Origin: Ga0077530 sp046293075
GTDB lineage: Bacteria; Pseudomonadota; Alphaproteobacteria; Rhizobiales; Hyphomicrobiaceae
NCBI GenBank assembly: GCA_046293075.1
Contig: JBKBPL010000005.1
Coordinates: 77,462-141,461, forward strand
Length of the DNA stretch: 64,000 nt
Reading direction: 5' to 3'
Made by a program: the position numbers and the translations under genes. Shown piece by piece: positions 8,092 to 16,709 of this stretch; positions within the stretch are counted from its first letter, which is position 1; every line of letters starts with the position of its first letter. Under the pieces are notes generated by a model. The model was given only the letters and a program-made list of their open reading frames with translations, had not been told where the DNA came from and did no database searches.

Positions 8092-9222
8092 ATGCGTAGT
8101 TTGACAATCGCCCGTGCTGCCAGTGCCCTGCTCGTTGCAGGGTTCCTCGCCCTTGCTGGCCACGCGCCCGAAGCGCTGGCGCAGGCCGCCGCCAAGGCGC
8201 CACGCCTCGGCCCGCTCGAACAGATACGTGCGCAGATCAATGAGAACGTCGTCACCATCATCTCGGGCAACCCGAACGGCGGCTATCTCGGCATTGCCTA
8301 CGACATCGCGGCGGTCACCGACGACGGCGACAACCTTCGCGTGCTGCCGATCGTCGGCAAGGGCGCGGTGCAGAACGTCCGCGATATCCTCTTCCTCAGA
8401 AGCATCGACATGGGGCTCGTCAACACGGTCACGCTCAGCCATTTCAAGGAGGATCCCCAGCTCGGCCAGTTCGTGACCCGCAACATGGTCTACATCACGC
8501 GGCTTTTCGAAGATGAGCTGCATATTCTGGTGCGCCCCGGGATCCGGACATTCAAGGATCTGGAAGGCAAGCGCGTCAACTTCAGCGACAAGGGGAGCGG
8601 CGCCCAGCTTGCGGCCCAGCGCATGTTCGCCGCCCACAGGATGAACGTCACGGAGCTCAACATGGGTCAGGACGAGGCCATCGAGCGCATGAAGCGCGGC
8701 GAGGTCGATGCCACCCTCTGCACGTGTCTCAAGCCGCTGAAGCCCTATGCAGCCGTGCCGAAAGAGCTCGGCTTCCGGCTGCTGGCAGTCCCCTACGAGG
8801 GACACTTCGAAGGCGACTACATTCCGGCCGAGTTCACGCACGCGGACTATCCGAACCTGATCCTGGAAGGCGAGACAGTGGAGACGGTGGCGGTGCCGAC
8901 CATGCTGATGGCCTTCAACTGGCCGGGTGATCACGCACGCCACCAGCGTCTCGCCCGCTTCGTGGACGCCTTCTTCACGAAGTTCCCGGAGCTCCGGAAG
9001 CCGCCGCGCCACCCGCGGTGGAAGACGGTCAATCTCGCGGCGAAGATGGCAGGCTGGACACGGTTTGCACCGGCCCAGCAATGGCTCGACCAGGTCGCCA
9101 CCGGCAACGCACCCGCAGCGCCAGCGCGCAGCGCGGTGCCCTCTGTCGGAACGGGTGATCCCTCCGCCGGCGAGGCCCTTTTCAACGAGTTCCTCGAATG
9201 GCGCCGTCAGCGTGGCATGTGA
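8092..9222 (+). CDS. TAXI-family TRAP transporter solute-binding protein
   Basis: 376 residues with a clear signal peptide (MRSLTIARAASALLVAGFL...ALAQ). The mature part matches the TAXI (TRAP-associated extracytoplasmic immunogenic) fold: ISGNPNGGYLGIAYDIA near the N-terminus, IVGKGAVQNVRDILFLRSIDMGL, LEGKRVNFSDKGSGAQ. Such proteins deliver organic acids to a fused TRAP permease. No DctM/DctQ or TRAP membrane gene is nearby, so the partner must lie elsewhere. ATG 8092 follows AAGAGG at 8 nt. The 296 bp before it hold no supported gene. Confidence 0.85.
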   Translation: MRSLTIARAASALLVAGFLALAGHAPEALAQAAAKAPRLGPLEQIRAQINENVVTIISGNPNGGYLGIAYDIAAVTDDGDNLRVLPIVGKGAVQNVRDILFLRSIDMGLVNTVTLSHFKEDPQLGQFVTRNMVYITRLFEDELHILVRPGIRTFKDLEGKRVNFSDKGSGAQLAAQRMFAAHRMNVTELNMGQDEAIERMKRGEVDATLCTCLKPLKPYAAVPKELGFRLLAVPYEGHFEGDYIPAEFTHADYPNLILEGETVETVAVPTMLMAFNWPGDHARHQRLARFVDAFFTKFPELRKPPRHPRWKTVNLAAKMAGWTRFAPAQQWLDQVATGNAPAAPARSAVPSVGTGDPSAGEALFNEFLEWRRQRGM

Positions 9223-9390
9223 GCCGCACGGGCGTGACACAACGAGGCTCAGCTTCACGAGCAATATGAAGCGGCCGGCTCAAGCGGCGCCTCGCTCCCA
9301 ACTTCCCCGGCCAAGCGGTAGCCCGCGCAGGCGGCGAGAAGCACGTACGTGCCGCGACGCGCCGCGGCGCGCTCGGCATGCACGCTGCAA

Positions 9391-10842
9391 TCAGAACGGA
9401 TAGGGCCGCGGTCCGGTCTGGATGGTGATCCAGCGCAGCTCCGTGAACTCGTCGATCGCCGCCTTGCCACCGAAGCGCCCGTAACCCGATGCCTTCATGC
9501 CGCCAAACGGCATTTGCGGCTCGTCGTGCACCGTGGGCGCATTGATGTGGCAAATGCCACTCTCGATCCGTCGCGCAACGGCGAGCGCGCGCGCGATGTC
9601 CTTGCCAAATACCGCGGCCGCGAGCCCGTATTCCGTGTCATTGGCGACGCGGACGGCCTCCTCGGCGCTGCCGACCCGGACCACCGTCACGACAGGGCCA
9701 AAACTCTCCTCGCCATAGATGCGCATGTTGGGCGTCACGTGATCGACGATCGTGGCCGGCAGGATCGTTCCCGGCATGACGCCGCCACAGACAAGCTTCG
9801 CTCCCTTGGCGATCGCGTCGGCGATGAGCGCGTTGACGCGGTCCGCAGCCTGTGAGGCGACCAGCGAGCCGAGGACCACCTCACCCTTGCGCGGATCGCC
9901 GGAAGGAAGCGCGCGGGCCTTGGCGGCGAACCTCTCGACGAACGCGTCGGCCACCTTCTCGTCGATGACGATCCGCTCGGTCGACATGCAGATCTGACCC
10001 TGGTTCATGTACGCGCCGAAGGCGGCAGCTTTCACGGCCTCGTCGAGATCGGCATCATCGAGAATGACGAGCGGCGCCTTGCCGCCAAGCTCGAGCAGCA
10101 CCCGCTTGAGGTGCTTAGCCGCCATCTGCGCGATCACCCGACCGACGCGCGTCGATCCGGTGAAGTTCACGCGGCGCACGGCCGTATGCCCGATAAGCGC
10201 TTCAACAATCGCCTGAGCATCTTCGGGCGCGTTGGTTACGACATTGACGACGCCGTCACCGAGACCGGCCTCGGCGAGGCACTGCCCGATCAGCCGGTGC
10301 ACGCCGGGGCTCACTTCAGAGGCTTTCAGCACCACCGTGTTGCCACACGCGAGCGGCATCGCGACGGCGCGCACCCCGAGGATCACGGGTGCATTCCACG
10401 GCGCAATGCCGAGGACGACGCCGACGGGCTCGCGGAACGCCATGGCGAGGTTGTTCGGCTTGTCCGTCGGGATGATCTCGCCGGAGATCTGCGTCGTCAT
10501 CGAGGCCGCTTCGCGGAGCATCCCCGCCGCAAGCATGACGTTGAAGCCCGCCCATCCGGCCGTCGCGCCGATCTCGGCCATCATGAGCTTGGTGAACTCC
10601 TGAGCCTTCGACGCAAGAATGTCGGCAGCCTTGTTGAGCCGGGCACGGCGCTCGCTGGGACCAAGCGTCGACCAGGCTGGAAATGCCGCCGCCGCCGCAT
10701 CTGCGGCACTGAGGGCGTCATCGACACTCGCGGCAGCGACCGTGCTCGCCACTTCGCCCGAGATCGGGTTGCTGCGCTCATAAACAGCGTCGTGGGACGC
10801 GGGGCGGTCCTTGCCACCGATGAGAAGGTTGATCGCATTCAT
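9391..10842 (-). CDS. Aldehyde dehydrogenase (salicylaldehyde/vanillin-type) from an internal start
   Basis: A 483-residue NAD(P)-dependent aldehyde dehydrogenase, normal family length. It has GIAPWNAPV (cofactor site), LLELGGKAP with the general-base Glu, NQGQICMSTERI with the nucleophilic Cys, and GEESFGPVV. The motif set resembles salicylaldehyde, benzaldehyde and vanillin dehydrogenases. ATG 10842 has GGGGAGG 8 nt upstream, an excellent ribosome-binding site, so independent initiation is likely although the frame is open into LivF. Being last in a Liv-type operon suggests it oxidises an aldehyde derived from the imported (possibly aromatic) compound; that substrate is inference. Confidence 0.8.
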   Translation of the reverse strand: MNAINLLIGGKDRPASHDAVYERSNPISGEVASTVAAASVDDALSAADAAAAAFPAWSTLGPSERRARLNKAADILASKAQEFTKLMMAEIGATAGWAGFNVMLAAGMLREAASMTTQISGEIIPTDKPNNLAMAFREPVGVVLGIAPWNAPVILGVRAVAMPLACGNTVVLKASEVSPGVHRLIGQCLAEAGLGDGVVNVVTNAPEDAQAIVEALIGHTAVRRVNFTGSTRVGRVIAQMAAKHLKRVLLELGGKAPLVILDDADLDEAVKAAAFGAYMNQGQICMSTERIVIDEKVADAFVERFAAKARALPSGDPRKGEVVLGSLVASQAADRVNALIADAIAKGAKLVCGGVMPGTILPATIVDHVTPNMRIYGEESFGPVVTVVRVGSAEEAVRVANDTEYGLAAAVFGKDIARALAVARRIESGICHINAPTVHDEPQMPFGGMKASGYGRFGGKAAIDEFTELRWITIQTGPRPYPF

Positions 10843-11703
10843 GGAGGCTGCCTCCCCTTGCTGCGTAGACGGCGTTGGCGGTTGTTCGGCAATTGAAGGG
10901 CGCGACACCCCAGGCGAGCCGTCGGCGGCTGGCCGGTCGAGCAGAACGAGACTTTCAGCCTTGAGCGGCCGGGCGGCAGCCTGAAGGCCGGCCCTGCCAC
11001 CGCCGAGATAAGCACGCTGCACGGCCGCATCCTCAGCGAGCGCGCGGGCGCGCCCTTCGCCGGCGATGCGGCCATTCTCGATGATGTAGCCGCGATCCGC
11101 GATGGCGAGGCTCGCGCGCACGTTCTGCTCGACGAGCAGGATCCCAAGACCGCTCGCGCGCACGCGGCGAAGGGCCTGGAAGAGCTCCTTCGTGAGGCGC
11201 GGCGACAGCCCGAGCGATGGCTCGTCGAGCAGAAGCAGCTCCGGCGCCGACATCAGCGCGCGGCCAATCGCCACCATCTGTTGCTCGCCGCCCGACATGG
11301 TGCAGACGGTCTGTCCGAGCCGCTCTGCGAGGCGTGGAAACACCGCGAGCACATCGGCGAGCATCCTCTGCTCGCCGGCCCGGGCGCGCGCGGCATAGGC
11401 TCCGAGCAGCAGGTTCTCGCGTACCGTCAGCTCGGCAAAGATGCCGCGACCCTCCGGAACGAGGGCGACGCCCGCCTCGACGATCTCGTGCGGCTGGAGC
11501 CTGGTGAGATCCTGGTCGTCGAACATGATCCTCGCGCCCTGCGCCGGCGCGACGAGGCCCGCGATCGCCTTGAGGAGCGTCGTCTTGCCGGCCCCATTGG
11601 CCCCGAGCACGACCGCGACCTCGCCCTTGTCGATCCGCAACGCGACATCGGACAAAGCGAGGTGTTTGCCGTAGGACACGGAGAGAGCGGCGACCTCAAG
11701 CAT
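9391..11703 (-). CDS. LivF-type ABC ATPase joined in frame to an aldehyde dehydrogenase
   Basis: One uninterrupted 770-codon frame from ATG 11703. Residues ~1-233 are a branched-chain-amino-acid-type ABC ATPase (LivF): Walker A GANGAGKT, signature MSGGEQQM, Walker B LLLLDEPSLGLS, VEQNVR. A ~55-residue low-complexity linker follows (APP/TPST-rich), then a complete aldehyde dehydrogenase from about residue 288. No stop separates them, although a strong internal ribosome-binding site suggests the second half may also be made alone (see next entry). The first 8 nt overlap the end of the LivM-LivG gene, showing translational coupling. LivF with LivG energises the importer. Confidence 0.75.
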   Translation of the reverse strand: MLEVAALSVSYGKHLALSDVALRIDKGEVAVVLGANGAGKTTLLKAIAGLVAPAQGARIMFDDQDLTRLQPHEIVEAGVALVPEGRGIFAELTVRENLLLGAYAARARAGEQRMLADVLAVFPRLAERLGQTVCTMSGGEQQMVAIGRALMSAPELLLLDEPSLGLSPRLTKELFQALRRVRASGLGILLVEQNVRASLAIADRGYIIENGRIAGEGRARALAEDAAVQRAYLGGGRAGLQAAARPLKAESLVLLDRPAADGSPGVSRPSIAEQPPTPSTQQGEAASMNAINLLIGGKDRPASHDAVYERSNPISGEVASTVAAASVDDALSAADAAAAAFPAWSTLGPSERRARLNKAADILASKAQEFTKLMMAEIGATAGWAGFNVMLAAGMLREAASMTTQISGEIIPTDKPNNLAMAFREPVGVVLGIAPWNAPVILGVRAVAMPLACGNTVVLKASEVSPGVHRLIGQCLAEAGLGDGVVNVVTNAPEDAQAIVEALIGHTAVRRVNFTGSTRVGRVIAQMAAKHLKRVLLELGGKAPLVILDDADLDEAVKAAAFGAYMNQGQICMSTERIVIDEKVADAFVERFAAKARALPSGDPRKGEVVLGSLVASQAADRVNALIADAIAKGAKLVCGGVMPGTILPATIVDHVTPNMRIYGEESFGPVVTVVRVGSAEEAVRVANDTEYGLAAAVFGKDIARALAVARRIESGICHINAPTVHDEPQMPFGGMKASGYGRFGGKAAIDEFTELRWITIQTGPRPYPF

Positions 11704-13375
11704 CGTCCTCTCCGAGATAGGCGCGGACGACCTCGGGCTCTGCGAGTGCGAGGCGCGGCGTGCCATGCGCGATCACGCGCCCGGCGTTCATCACCACGCA
11801 GCGGTCGCAGAGCGCATGGATCGCATCCATGACATGCTCGACCATGATGATGCTGAGACCGTCGAAGCGCAGCGACTGGACAAGAGCGATGCCTTCCTCG
11901 AGCTCCGACGGATTGAGGCCCGCAAGCCATTCGTCGAGCAGCAGCAGCTTGGGCTCGAGCGCCAGCGCGCGGGCAAGCTCCAGACGCTTCTGGTCGATGT
12001 ACGTCAGTTCCGAGGCGGGCATCGCAGCCCGCTGATCGAGCCCGACGCGCGCGAGCAAGGCCACGGCCTCCTCATGCGCGGCCGCGCCGGTGACCGGCCG
12101 CGCACGGAAGGCGAAGGCGGGAATGACATTCTCCGCAACGCTCATCGATGGCAGCACGCGCACGAGCTGGAAGGTGCGCGCCACGCCGAGCCGCGCGATG
12201 GTCTCGGGACTGGAGCCATTGATGGCGCGGCCCATGTAGTAGATCTGGCCTGCGTCGGCCTTCAGCGCGCCGGAGATCAGGTTGAGGACCGTCGTCTTGC
12301 CCGACCCGTTAGGGCCGACGAGACCAGCGATCTCGCCTGGCCGCACATCGAAGCTGACGCCATCGACGGCGCTGAGGCCCCCGAACGACTTCCTGAGATC
12401 CACGATCGTCAGGACATTGGGATCGCGGCGCGATCTTGCGGGCAGACTGCTGACTGGCCGGCGCGCTGCGGGTCGCCAGTCCTCGATGAGGCCGACCACC
12501 CCACGCGGGAGGCCGTAGACGATCAGGATGAACGCTGCGCCGAGCAGGATGGAGTAGGCATTGGGGAAGTTCGCCTGCAATACCTCGAACAGCAGCACGA
12601 GAGGCACGGCCCCGAGCAGCGGTCCGAAGAGCGCGCCAGCGCCGCCCAGCAGCGCCATGATCACGACCTGAAAAGAGATCATCGGATTGAAGGCGATCGC
12701 CGGATCGATATAGGTCCAGCGCGGCGCCATGATGGCGCCGGCGAGCGCCATGATCGCCGAGCTGAACGCAAAGAGCCCGATCTTGGTCCAGGTTGTATCG
12801 ATGCCACTATGGCGCGCGACAACCTCGTCGGCGCCGATGACGCGTGCCGCCAAGCCGAAGCGCGAGCGGCCGATCAGCCAGCCGGCGACCAGCACGGCGA
12901 CAGCGAGCGCAAGAAGCTGCCAGTAGATGGCGGACTGGGGCATATCGAGGAAGAGATAGCGGCCCATCGTGCCTTTGACATTCACCTCGTACCAGGTCAC
13001 GAGCTGGCGGATCAGCTCGGCGAGGCCGAACGTGAAGATGACGAAGTAGACGCCTGAGAGACGCAGCGTCGAGAGACCCACGACGAGTGCCACGGCGAAT
13101 CCGGCGAGTGTCGCTGTGATCAGAACGAGCGGCCAGGGCGCGGCCTCGGCCATCACGGCCGCTGTATAGGCACCGATGCCGAAGAAGGCGGCGCTCGCGA
13201 GCGAGATGTAGTGCGTCGGGCCCGAGAAGAGCGCCCACGCCGTGGCCAGGATCACGAAGTTGAGCATGCCGATCGCGAGTGCGAGCACATAGCCGCTGGC
13301 GACGAGCGGCAAGCCGACGAGCAGAAGGACTGCCAGAAGGCCCAGCGCGATGAGCGGTGCCTTCGCGAGGCTCAT
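11696..13375 (-). CDS. LivM-LivG fusion: ABC permease with C-terminal ATPase
   Basis: 559 residues. The N-terminal ~320 residues are a LivM-type permease with about eight to ten membrane segments and the IALLGGAGALFGP-like coupling region (MALLGGAGALFGPLLGA). The C-terminal ~235 residues are a LivG-type ATPase: Walker A GPNGSGKT, RTFQLVRVLPSMSVAENV, Walker B LLLLDEWLAGLNP, and MVEHVMDAI. The signature loop reads LTYIDQKRLE instead of LSYGQQR. This permease-ATPase fusion is known in proteobacterial HAAT systems. ATG 13375 overlaps the livH stop by 4 nt and its end overlaps livF by 8 nt. Confidence 0.93.
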   Translation of the reverse strand: MSLAKAPLIALGLLAVLLLVGLPLVASGYVLALAIGMLNFVILATAWALFSGPTHYISLASAAFFGIGAYTAAVMAEAAPWPLVLITATLAGFAVALVVGLSTLRLSGVYFVIFTFGLAELIRQLVTWYEVNVKGTMGRYLFLDMPQSAIYWQLLALAVAVLVAGWLIGRSRFGLAARVIGADEVVARHSGIDTTWTKIGLFAFSSAIMALAGAIMAPRWTYIDPAIAFNPMISFQVVIMALLGGAGALFGPLLGAVPLVLLFEVLQANFPNAYSILLGAAFILIVYGLPRGVVGLIEDWRPAARRPVSSLPARSRRDPNVLTIVDLRKSFGGLSAVDGVSFDVRPGEIAGLVGPNGSGKTTVLNLISGALKADAGQIYYMGRAINGSSPETIARLGVARTFQLVRVLPSMSVAENVIPAFAFRARPVTGAAAHEEAVALLARVGLDQRAAMPASELTYIDQKRLELARALALEPKLLLLDEWLAGLNPSELEEGIALVQSLRFDGLSIIMVEHVMDAIHALCDRCVVMNAGRVIAHGTPRLALAEPEVVRAYLGEDDA

Positions 13376-14250
13376 CGAACTGCACTCCCGAACAGACCCT
13401 GCGGCCGGACGAGAAGGACGATCATGAAGAGCGCGTAGGTAACGGCGAGCGTGAGGCCCGGATCAACAAGGCGCGTCACGCCGGTCTCGATCACGCCGAG
13501 CGCGAGGCCCACGATCAGCGCCCCGAGCACATTCCCGACGCCGCCGACAATGACAACGATCAGCGCCTTCATCGTGAAGACGACGCCCATGGACGCATTG
13601 AAGGTGAGGAACATGCTGACCAGCACGCCGCTGGCGGCAACCAGCGCCCCGCCAAGGGCGAACGCGAAGGCCGACGCCGTACGCACATCGATCGCGACGA
13701 GGCTGGCCGCCGTCGGGTTCACGGCGATCGCGCGGATCGCGGTGCCCGTACGGGTCCGGGTGAGCGCCAGATAGAGGCCGACGCCGATCAGCGCTGCGAA
13801 GAGGAACGCGATGACGCGGTTGAGCGCGAGCGTCGTGCCGAGAATGGACAACGGCACGGACAGATAGCCGTAGCTGTAGTACTGGCCACCGAACACGACG
13901 AGGGCAATGCCCTGCACGATGAACAGAAGTCCGAAAGTGGCGAGGATGCTATCCACCTCGAGCTGGCCGCGGCTGCGCGCGCGCCGGACGAGCGGCGTCA
14001 GCAGCCACCGATAGATCGCCCAGTTGGCGATGAACGCGAGCGGCACCGCGAGGACGAGCCCGACCAGCGGGCTGATCCCGAGCGTGCTGTAAAGCCAGAA
14101 GGCCAGGAACGCGGCACCCACCAGGAACTCGCCATAGGCAAGGTTCATGATGCGCGCGACCCCGTACTGCAGGGTGAGCCCCATTGAAACGAGCGCGTAC
14201 ATGCCGCCGAGCACGAGGCCCGATATGAGGATGTCGATGAGCAGCATCAT
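13372..14250 (-). CDS. LivH-type branched-chain-amino-acid/HAAT permease
   Basis: 292-residue inner-membrane permease of the LivH family, with about eight membrane segments. Landmarks are GGMYALVSMGLTLQYGVARIMN near the N-terminus (split here as GGMYALVSMG and LTLQYGVARI), RAIAVNPTAASLVAIDV and the coupling loop VVIVGGVGNVLGALIVG. It forms the channel with the LivM half of the next gene, overlapping it by ATGA. The family carries amino acids, urea or aromatic acids, so the Liv name does not fix the substrate. Confidence 0.93.
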   Translation of the reverse strand: MMLLIDILISGLVLGGMYALVSMGLTLQYGVARIMNLAYGEFLVGAAFLAFWLYSTLGISPLVGLVLAVPLAFIANWAIYRWLLTPLVRRARSRGQLEVDSILATFGLLFIVQGIALVVFGGQYYSYGYLSVPLSILGTTLALNRVIAFLFAALIGVGLYLALTRTRTGTAIRAIAVNPTAASLVAIDVRTASAFAFALGGALVAASGVLVSMFLTFNASMGVVFTMKALIVVIVGGVGNVLGALIVGLALGVIETGVTRLVDPGLTLAVTYALFMIVLLVRPQGLFGSAVR

Positions 14251-14286
14251 TCACGCCACGAGATGGCTGGAGCCCCGACCACTCTC

Positions 14287-14304
14287 CCCCGAAGGTGCTC
14301 GGGG
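14287..14304 (-). promoter_or_regulatory. Hairpin between the SBP gene and livH
   Basis: Stem CCCCGA (14287-14292) with TCGGGG (14299-14304) and a 6-nt loop, inside the 73-nt gap between the binding-protein stop and livH. Such hairpins after the first gene often stabilise the binding-protein part of a transporter mRNA. No U-run. Confidence 0.3.
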
Positions 14305-14323
14305 CCCCAGCAGGGCTGTTCCC

Positions 14324-15535
14324 CTACTGCTTCCAGGCTGGCTTGGGGAACAGGGGTGCCTTGGCGCCTTCGTAGCTCGTCGGCGCAAGTCCGACAAACT
14401 CGCCCTTTTGCCATTGCCCGACCCACCATACGATCGGCATGATGTTATCGACGAGCTTGATCTTGCCCATGATCGTGTCGAACGTGCCGGTCTGTAGCTC
14501 CTTGATGATGGCGGCGCGATCAATCTTGCCGACCCGCTCGATGGCCTGCTGCAGCATCTGCAGGCTGACGTAGGTCACCGGGCTCGCCCAGCGGTCGGGC
14601 TCTCGGCCGATCACTTCCGTGTGGCGCTTGAAGTAGGCCTGGAGCGCCGGGCTATCGACATTCCAGCCGCCCACGCCCATGACGCCCTCGATGCTCGCGC
14701 CGAATTTGCCTTTGAACACCGGAAACGCGGTGCCGACTGCGGTGTAGTAGACCTTCGGGTTGTAGTTAAGCACGCGCGCGGCGTCGGTGATGGCGATGGT
14801 ATCGGGCGGATAGCTGAAAGCGACGAACGTATCGGCGCCGGTTGCCATGGCATCCTTCAGCAGCGCCTGCATGTCCTGGGTGCCGATGGGATAGGTCTTG
14901 TCGAGCGCGAGTTCGAAACCAGCCGACTTGAATGCGGCGCGGGCCGCGGTTGCGAGCTCGATGCCGAAAGCGTCGGCGACCGAGATCATCGCGATTTTGG
15001 CGCCGATCTTGTTCTCAGCCTTGAGCTTGCCGAGCACTTGCGCGAGCGCGGCCGCCCCGGCCTTCGACGGCCCGAGGAACCAGAAGCTGTTCGGCCAGCG
15101 TTTCGCCATCTCGGGTGCGCGGTCGGTCGCAGCCGTCACGGCAAGATGCGGATAGCCGAGCCGGTTGAAGGTCGGGCCGACAGCGAGATTGAGGCCGGTC
15201 CCCCACGGCGGCAAGATGAGATCGACCTTGTCCTGCGTGGCGAGGCGCTCGACCGCCTTCACGGCTTCCTCGGAGTTCGAGCGATCGTCGTACTCGACGA
15301 CCTCGATCTGAAGCTTCTTGCCGCCGACATTGATGCCGCCGGCCGCATTCACATCCGCCACCCAGAGCTGGTAGTTCGGCAGGGTCGTCACGCCGGCGCC
15401 GCCGGCAAAGGGGCCCGTCTTGGAGATCGCGTAGCCGATCCGGATCTTGTCCTGGGCGTGCGCGAGGCCAGCATGGCCCGCGAGGGCCGACACGGCCGCA
15501 GCCAGTGCCAGGCGGCTGAGTGACATCCGCAGCAT
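14324..15535 (-). CDS. ABC transporter substrate-binding protein (Peripla_BP_6, LivK-type)
   Basis: 403 residues with a signal peptide ending AHA-QDKIRIG. The periplasmic binding fold of the HAAT family is clear: KIRIGYAISKTGPFAGG, ELWVADVNAAGGINV-like segment, VEYDDRSNSEEAVKAVERL and PWGTGLNLAVGPTFNRLG. ATG 15535 has GGAGG 9 nt upstream; an open extension to 15589 lacks such a site. It is the first gene of the transporter operon and divergent from the AraC regulator across 115 bp, so shared control is likely. The ligand is unknown; the aldehyde dehydrogenase at the operon's end hints at an aromatic compound. Confidence 0.92.
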   Translation of the reverse strand: MLRMSLSRLALAAAVSALAGHAGLAHAQDKIRIGYAISKTGPFAGGAGVTTLPNYQLWVADVNAAGGINVGGKKLQIEVVEYDDRSNSEEAVKAVERLATQDKVDLILPPWGTGLNLAVGPTFNRLGYPHLAVTAATDRAPEMAKRWPNSFWFLGPSKAGAAALAQVLGKLKAENKIGAKIAMISVADAFGIELATAARAAFKSAGFELALDKTYPIGTQDMQALLKDAMATGADTFVAFSYPPDTIAITDAARVLNYNPKVYYTAVGTAFPVFKGKFGASIEGVMGVGGWNVDSPALQAYFKRHTEVIGREPDRWASPVTYVSLQMLQQAIERVGKIDRAAIIKELQTGTFDTIMGKIKLVDNIMPIVWWVGQWQKGEFVGLAPTSYEGAKAPLFPKPAWKQ

Positions 15536-15650
15536 ATCGAAGGTCCTCCTCAATCGTCGGCAAGCCGGATCGGGCTCCGGCCCAAGCACGACGCGCTTCC
15601 TCTCTCAAGCCGGGCTCTTATGGCGCTCAATCCGACCCGTGCTTGACTGA

Positions 15651-16688
15651 GTGAACATCATGTGGTCGCCTGCGAAAATGGATAAAACTGTCGAAAAGAT
15701 GCACAAAGCATCGCCGGCGGGTCCGGCACCGAAGCTGTGGCGCGCCAATTCCGACAGCTTTGCCGGGCCCTTGCAGGCCAAGGCCGAACGGCCGGCTGAA
15801 GTGATTGCGGCGCGCCTTCGCTCGGTGGCGGTCGAGAGCCACTTCGCGGCCCGCGAATGGCGGCTGGACGCGGGCCCCTCATGCGATCTCGATCACTGCC
15901 TGGTGCTGCAGACCGGCGAGGCCTGGCTGCACCTCAAGGGCGAGCATCTGCACGTGCTGAGCCCCGCCTTCGTCTGGTGCCCCGCCAATCTCGCCGAGCG
16001 ATTGGTCATTGAGGCCGGCGGGCGTGGCCACATCGTGCATATTCGCCGCGATCTCATCGAGCAGACCTTCCGCCAGATCCCGGAGGCCGGCGAGCTCATC
16101 AATCTGCTCGCCGCAGCGCAGCCGCTCGCTCTGGCAATCGAAGCCGATATCGCCCTGCGCCTGCTGCGTCTTCTCGCGCTCATCTCCAGCGAGCTGAGCG
16201 AGCCGCGCCCGGGCTCGGAGACAGTCATCTCGTCGGCCCTGCTGATCGCATTCGTGCAGTTGTGGCGGCACGTGGGGGCCAGCGCGCTCGCACGTGGCGA
16301 GACGGTGGGGGCCGCGGCGCTGCTCATGCGTTTCCGTCAGCTCGTCGAGGAACGCTTCCGCGAGCAGTGGCCCGTCGCGCGCTATGCCGAGGCCCTCGGG
16401 GTCACACCGGGGCGGCTTCATGCCATTGCCACGCGCACCCTCGGGCGGACGCCACGTGCGCTCATTCAGCAACGCCTCATCTACGAGGCGGCCGTGCGGC
16501 TGGAGCGCTCGGCGATCACGATCAAGCAGCTAAGCTACATGCTCGGCTTCAAGGATGCCGCCTACTTCAACCGGTTTTTCGCCAAGCACGTGGGCCTTCC
16601 GCCCGCCCGCTATCGACGCGCGGTCGTCCGCCGCAATGTCGCGGGGCACGCGCCGCAGATCGCGTTCACCTTCTACGATTGGCCATGA
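15651..16688 (+). CDS. AraC family transcriptional regulator
   Basis: 345 residues. The C-terminal ~100 residues carry the double HTH: VARYAEALGVTPGRLHAIAT, then IKQLSYMLGFKDAAYFNRFF with the AraC signature GF-D-YF-R-F. The N-terminal ~190 residues form a cupin-like sensing domain of the type that binds small effectors. GTG 15651 opens the frame; ATG 15660 and ATG 15678 are alternatives without a clearly better ribosome-binding site. Divergent position next to the Liv-type operon suggests that it activates that operon in response to the imported compound. Confidence 0.9.
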   Translation: MNIMWSPAKMDKTVEKMHKASPAGPAPKLWRANSDSFAGPLQAKAERPAEVIAARLRSVAVESHFAAREWRLDAGPSCDLDHCLVLQTGEAWLHLKGEHLHVLSPAFVWCPANLAERLVIEAGGRGHIVHIRRDLIEQTFRQIPEAGELINLLAAAQPLALAIEADIALRLLRLLALISSELSEPRPGSETVISSALLIAFVQLWRHVGASALARGETVGAAALLMRFRQLVEERFREQWPVARYAEALGVTPGRLHAIATRTLGRTPRALIQQRLIYEAAVRLERSAITIKQLSYMLGFKDAAYFNRFFAKHVGLPPARYRRAVVRRNVAGHAPQIAFTFYDWP

Positions 16689-16709
16689 TGTGCAGCTCAT
16701 GCGGCGCCC

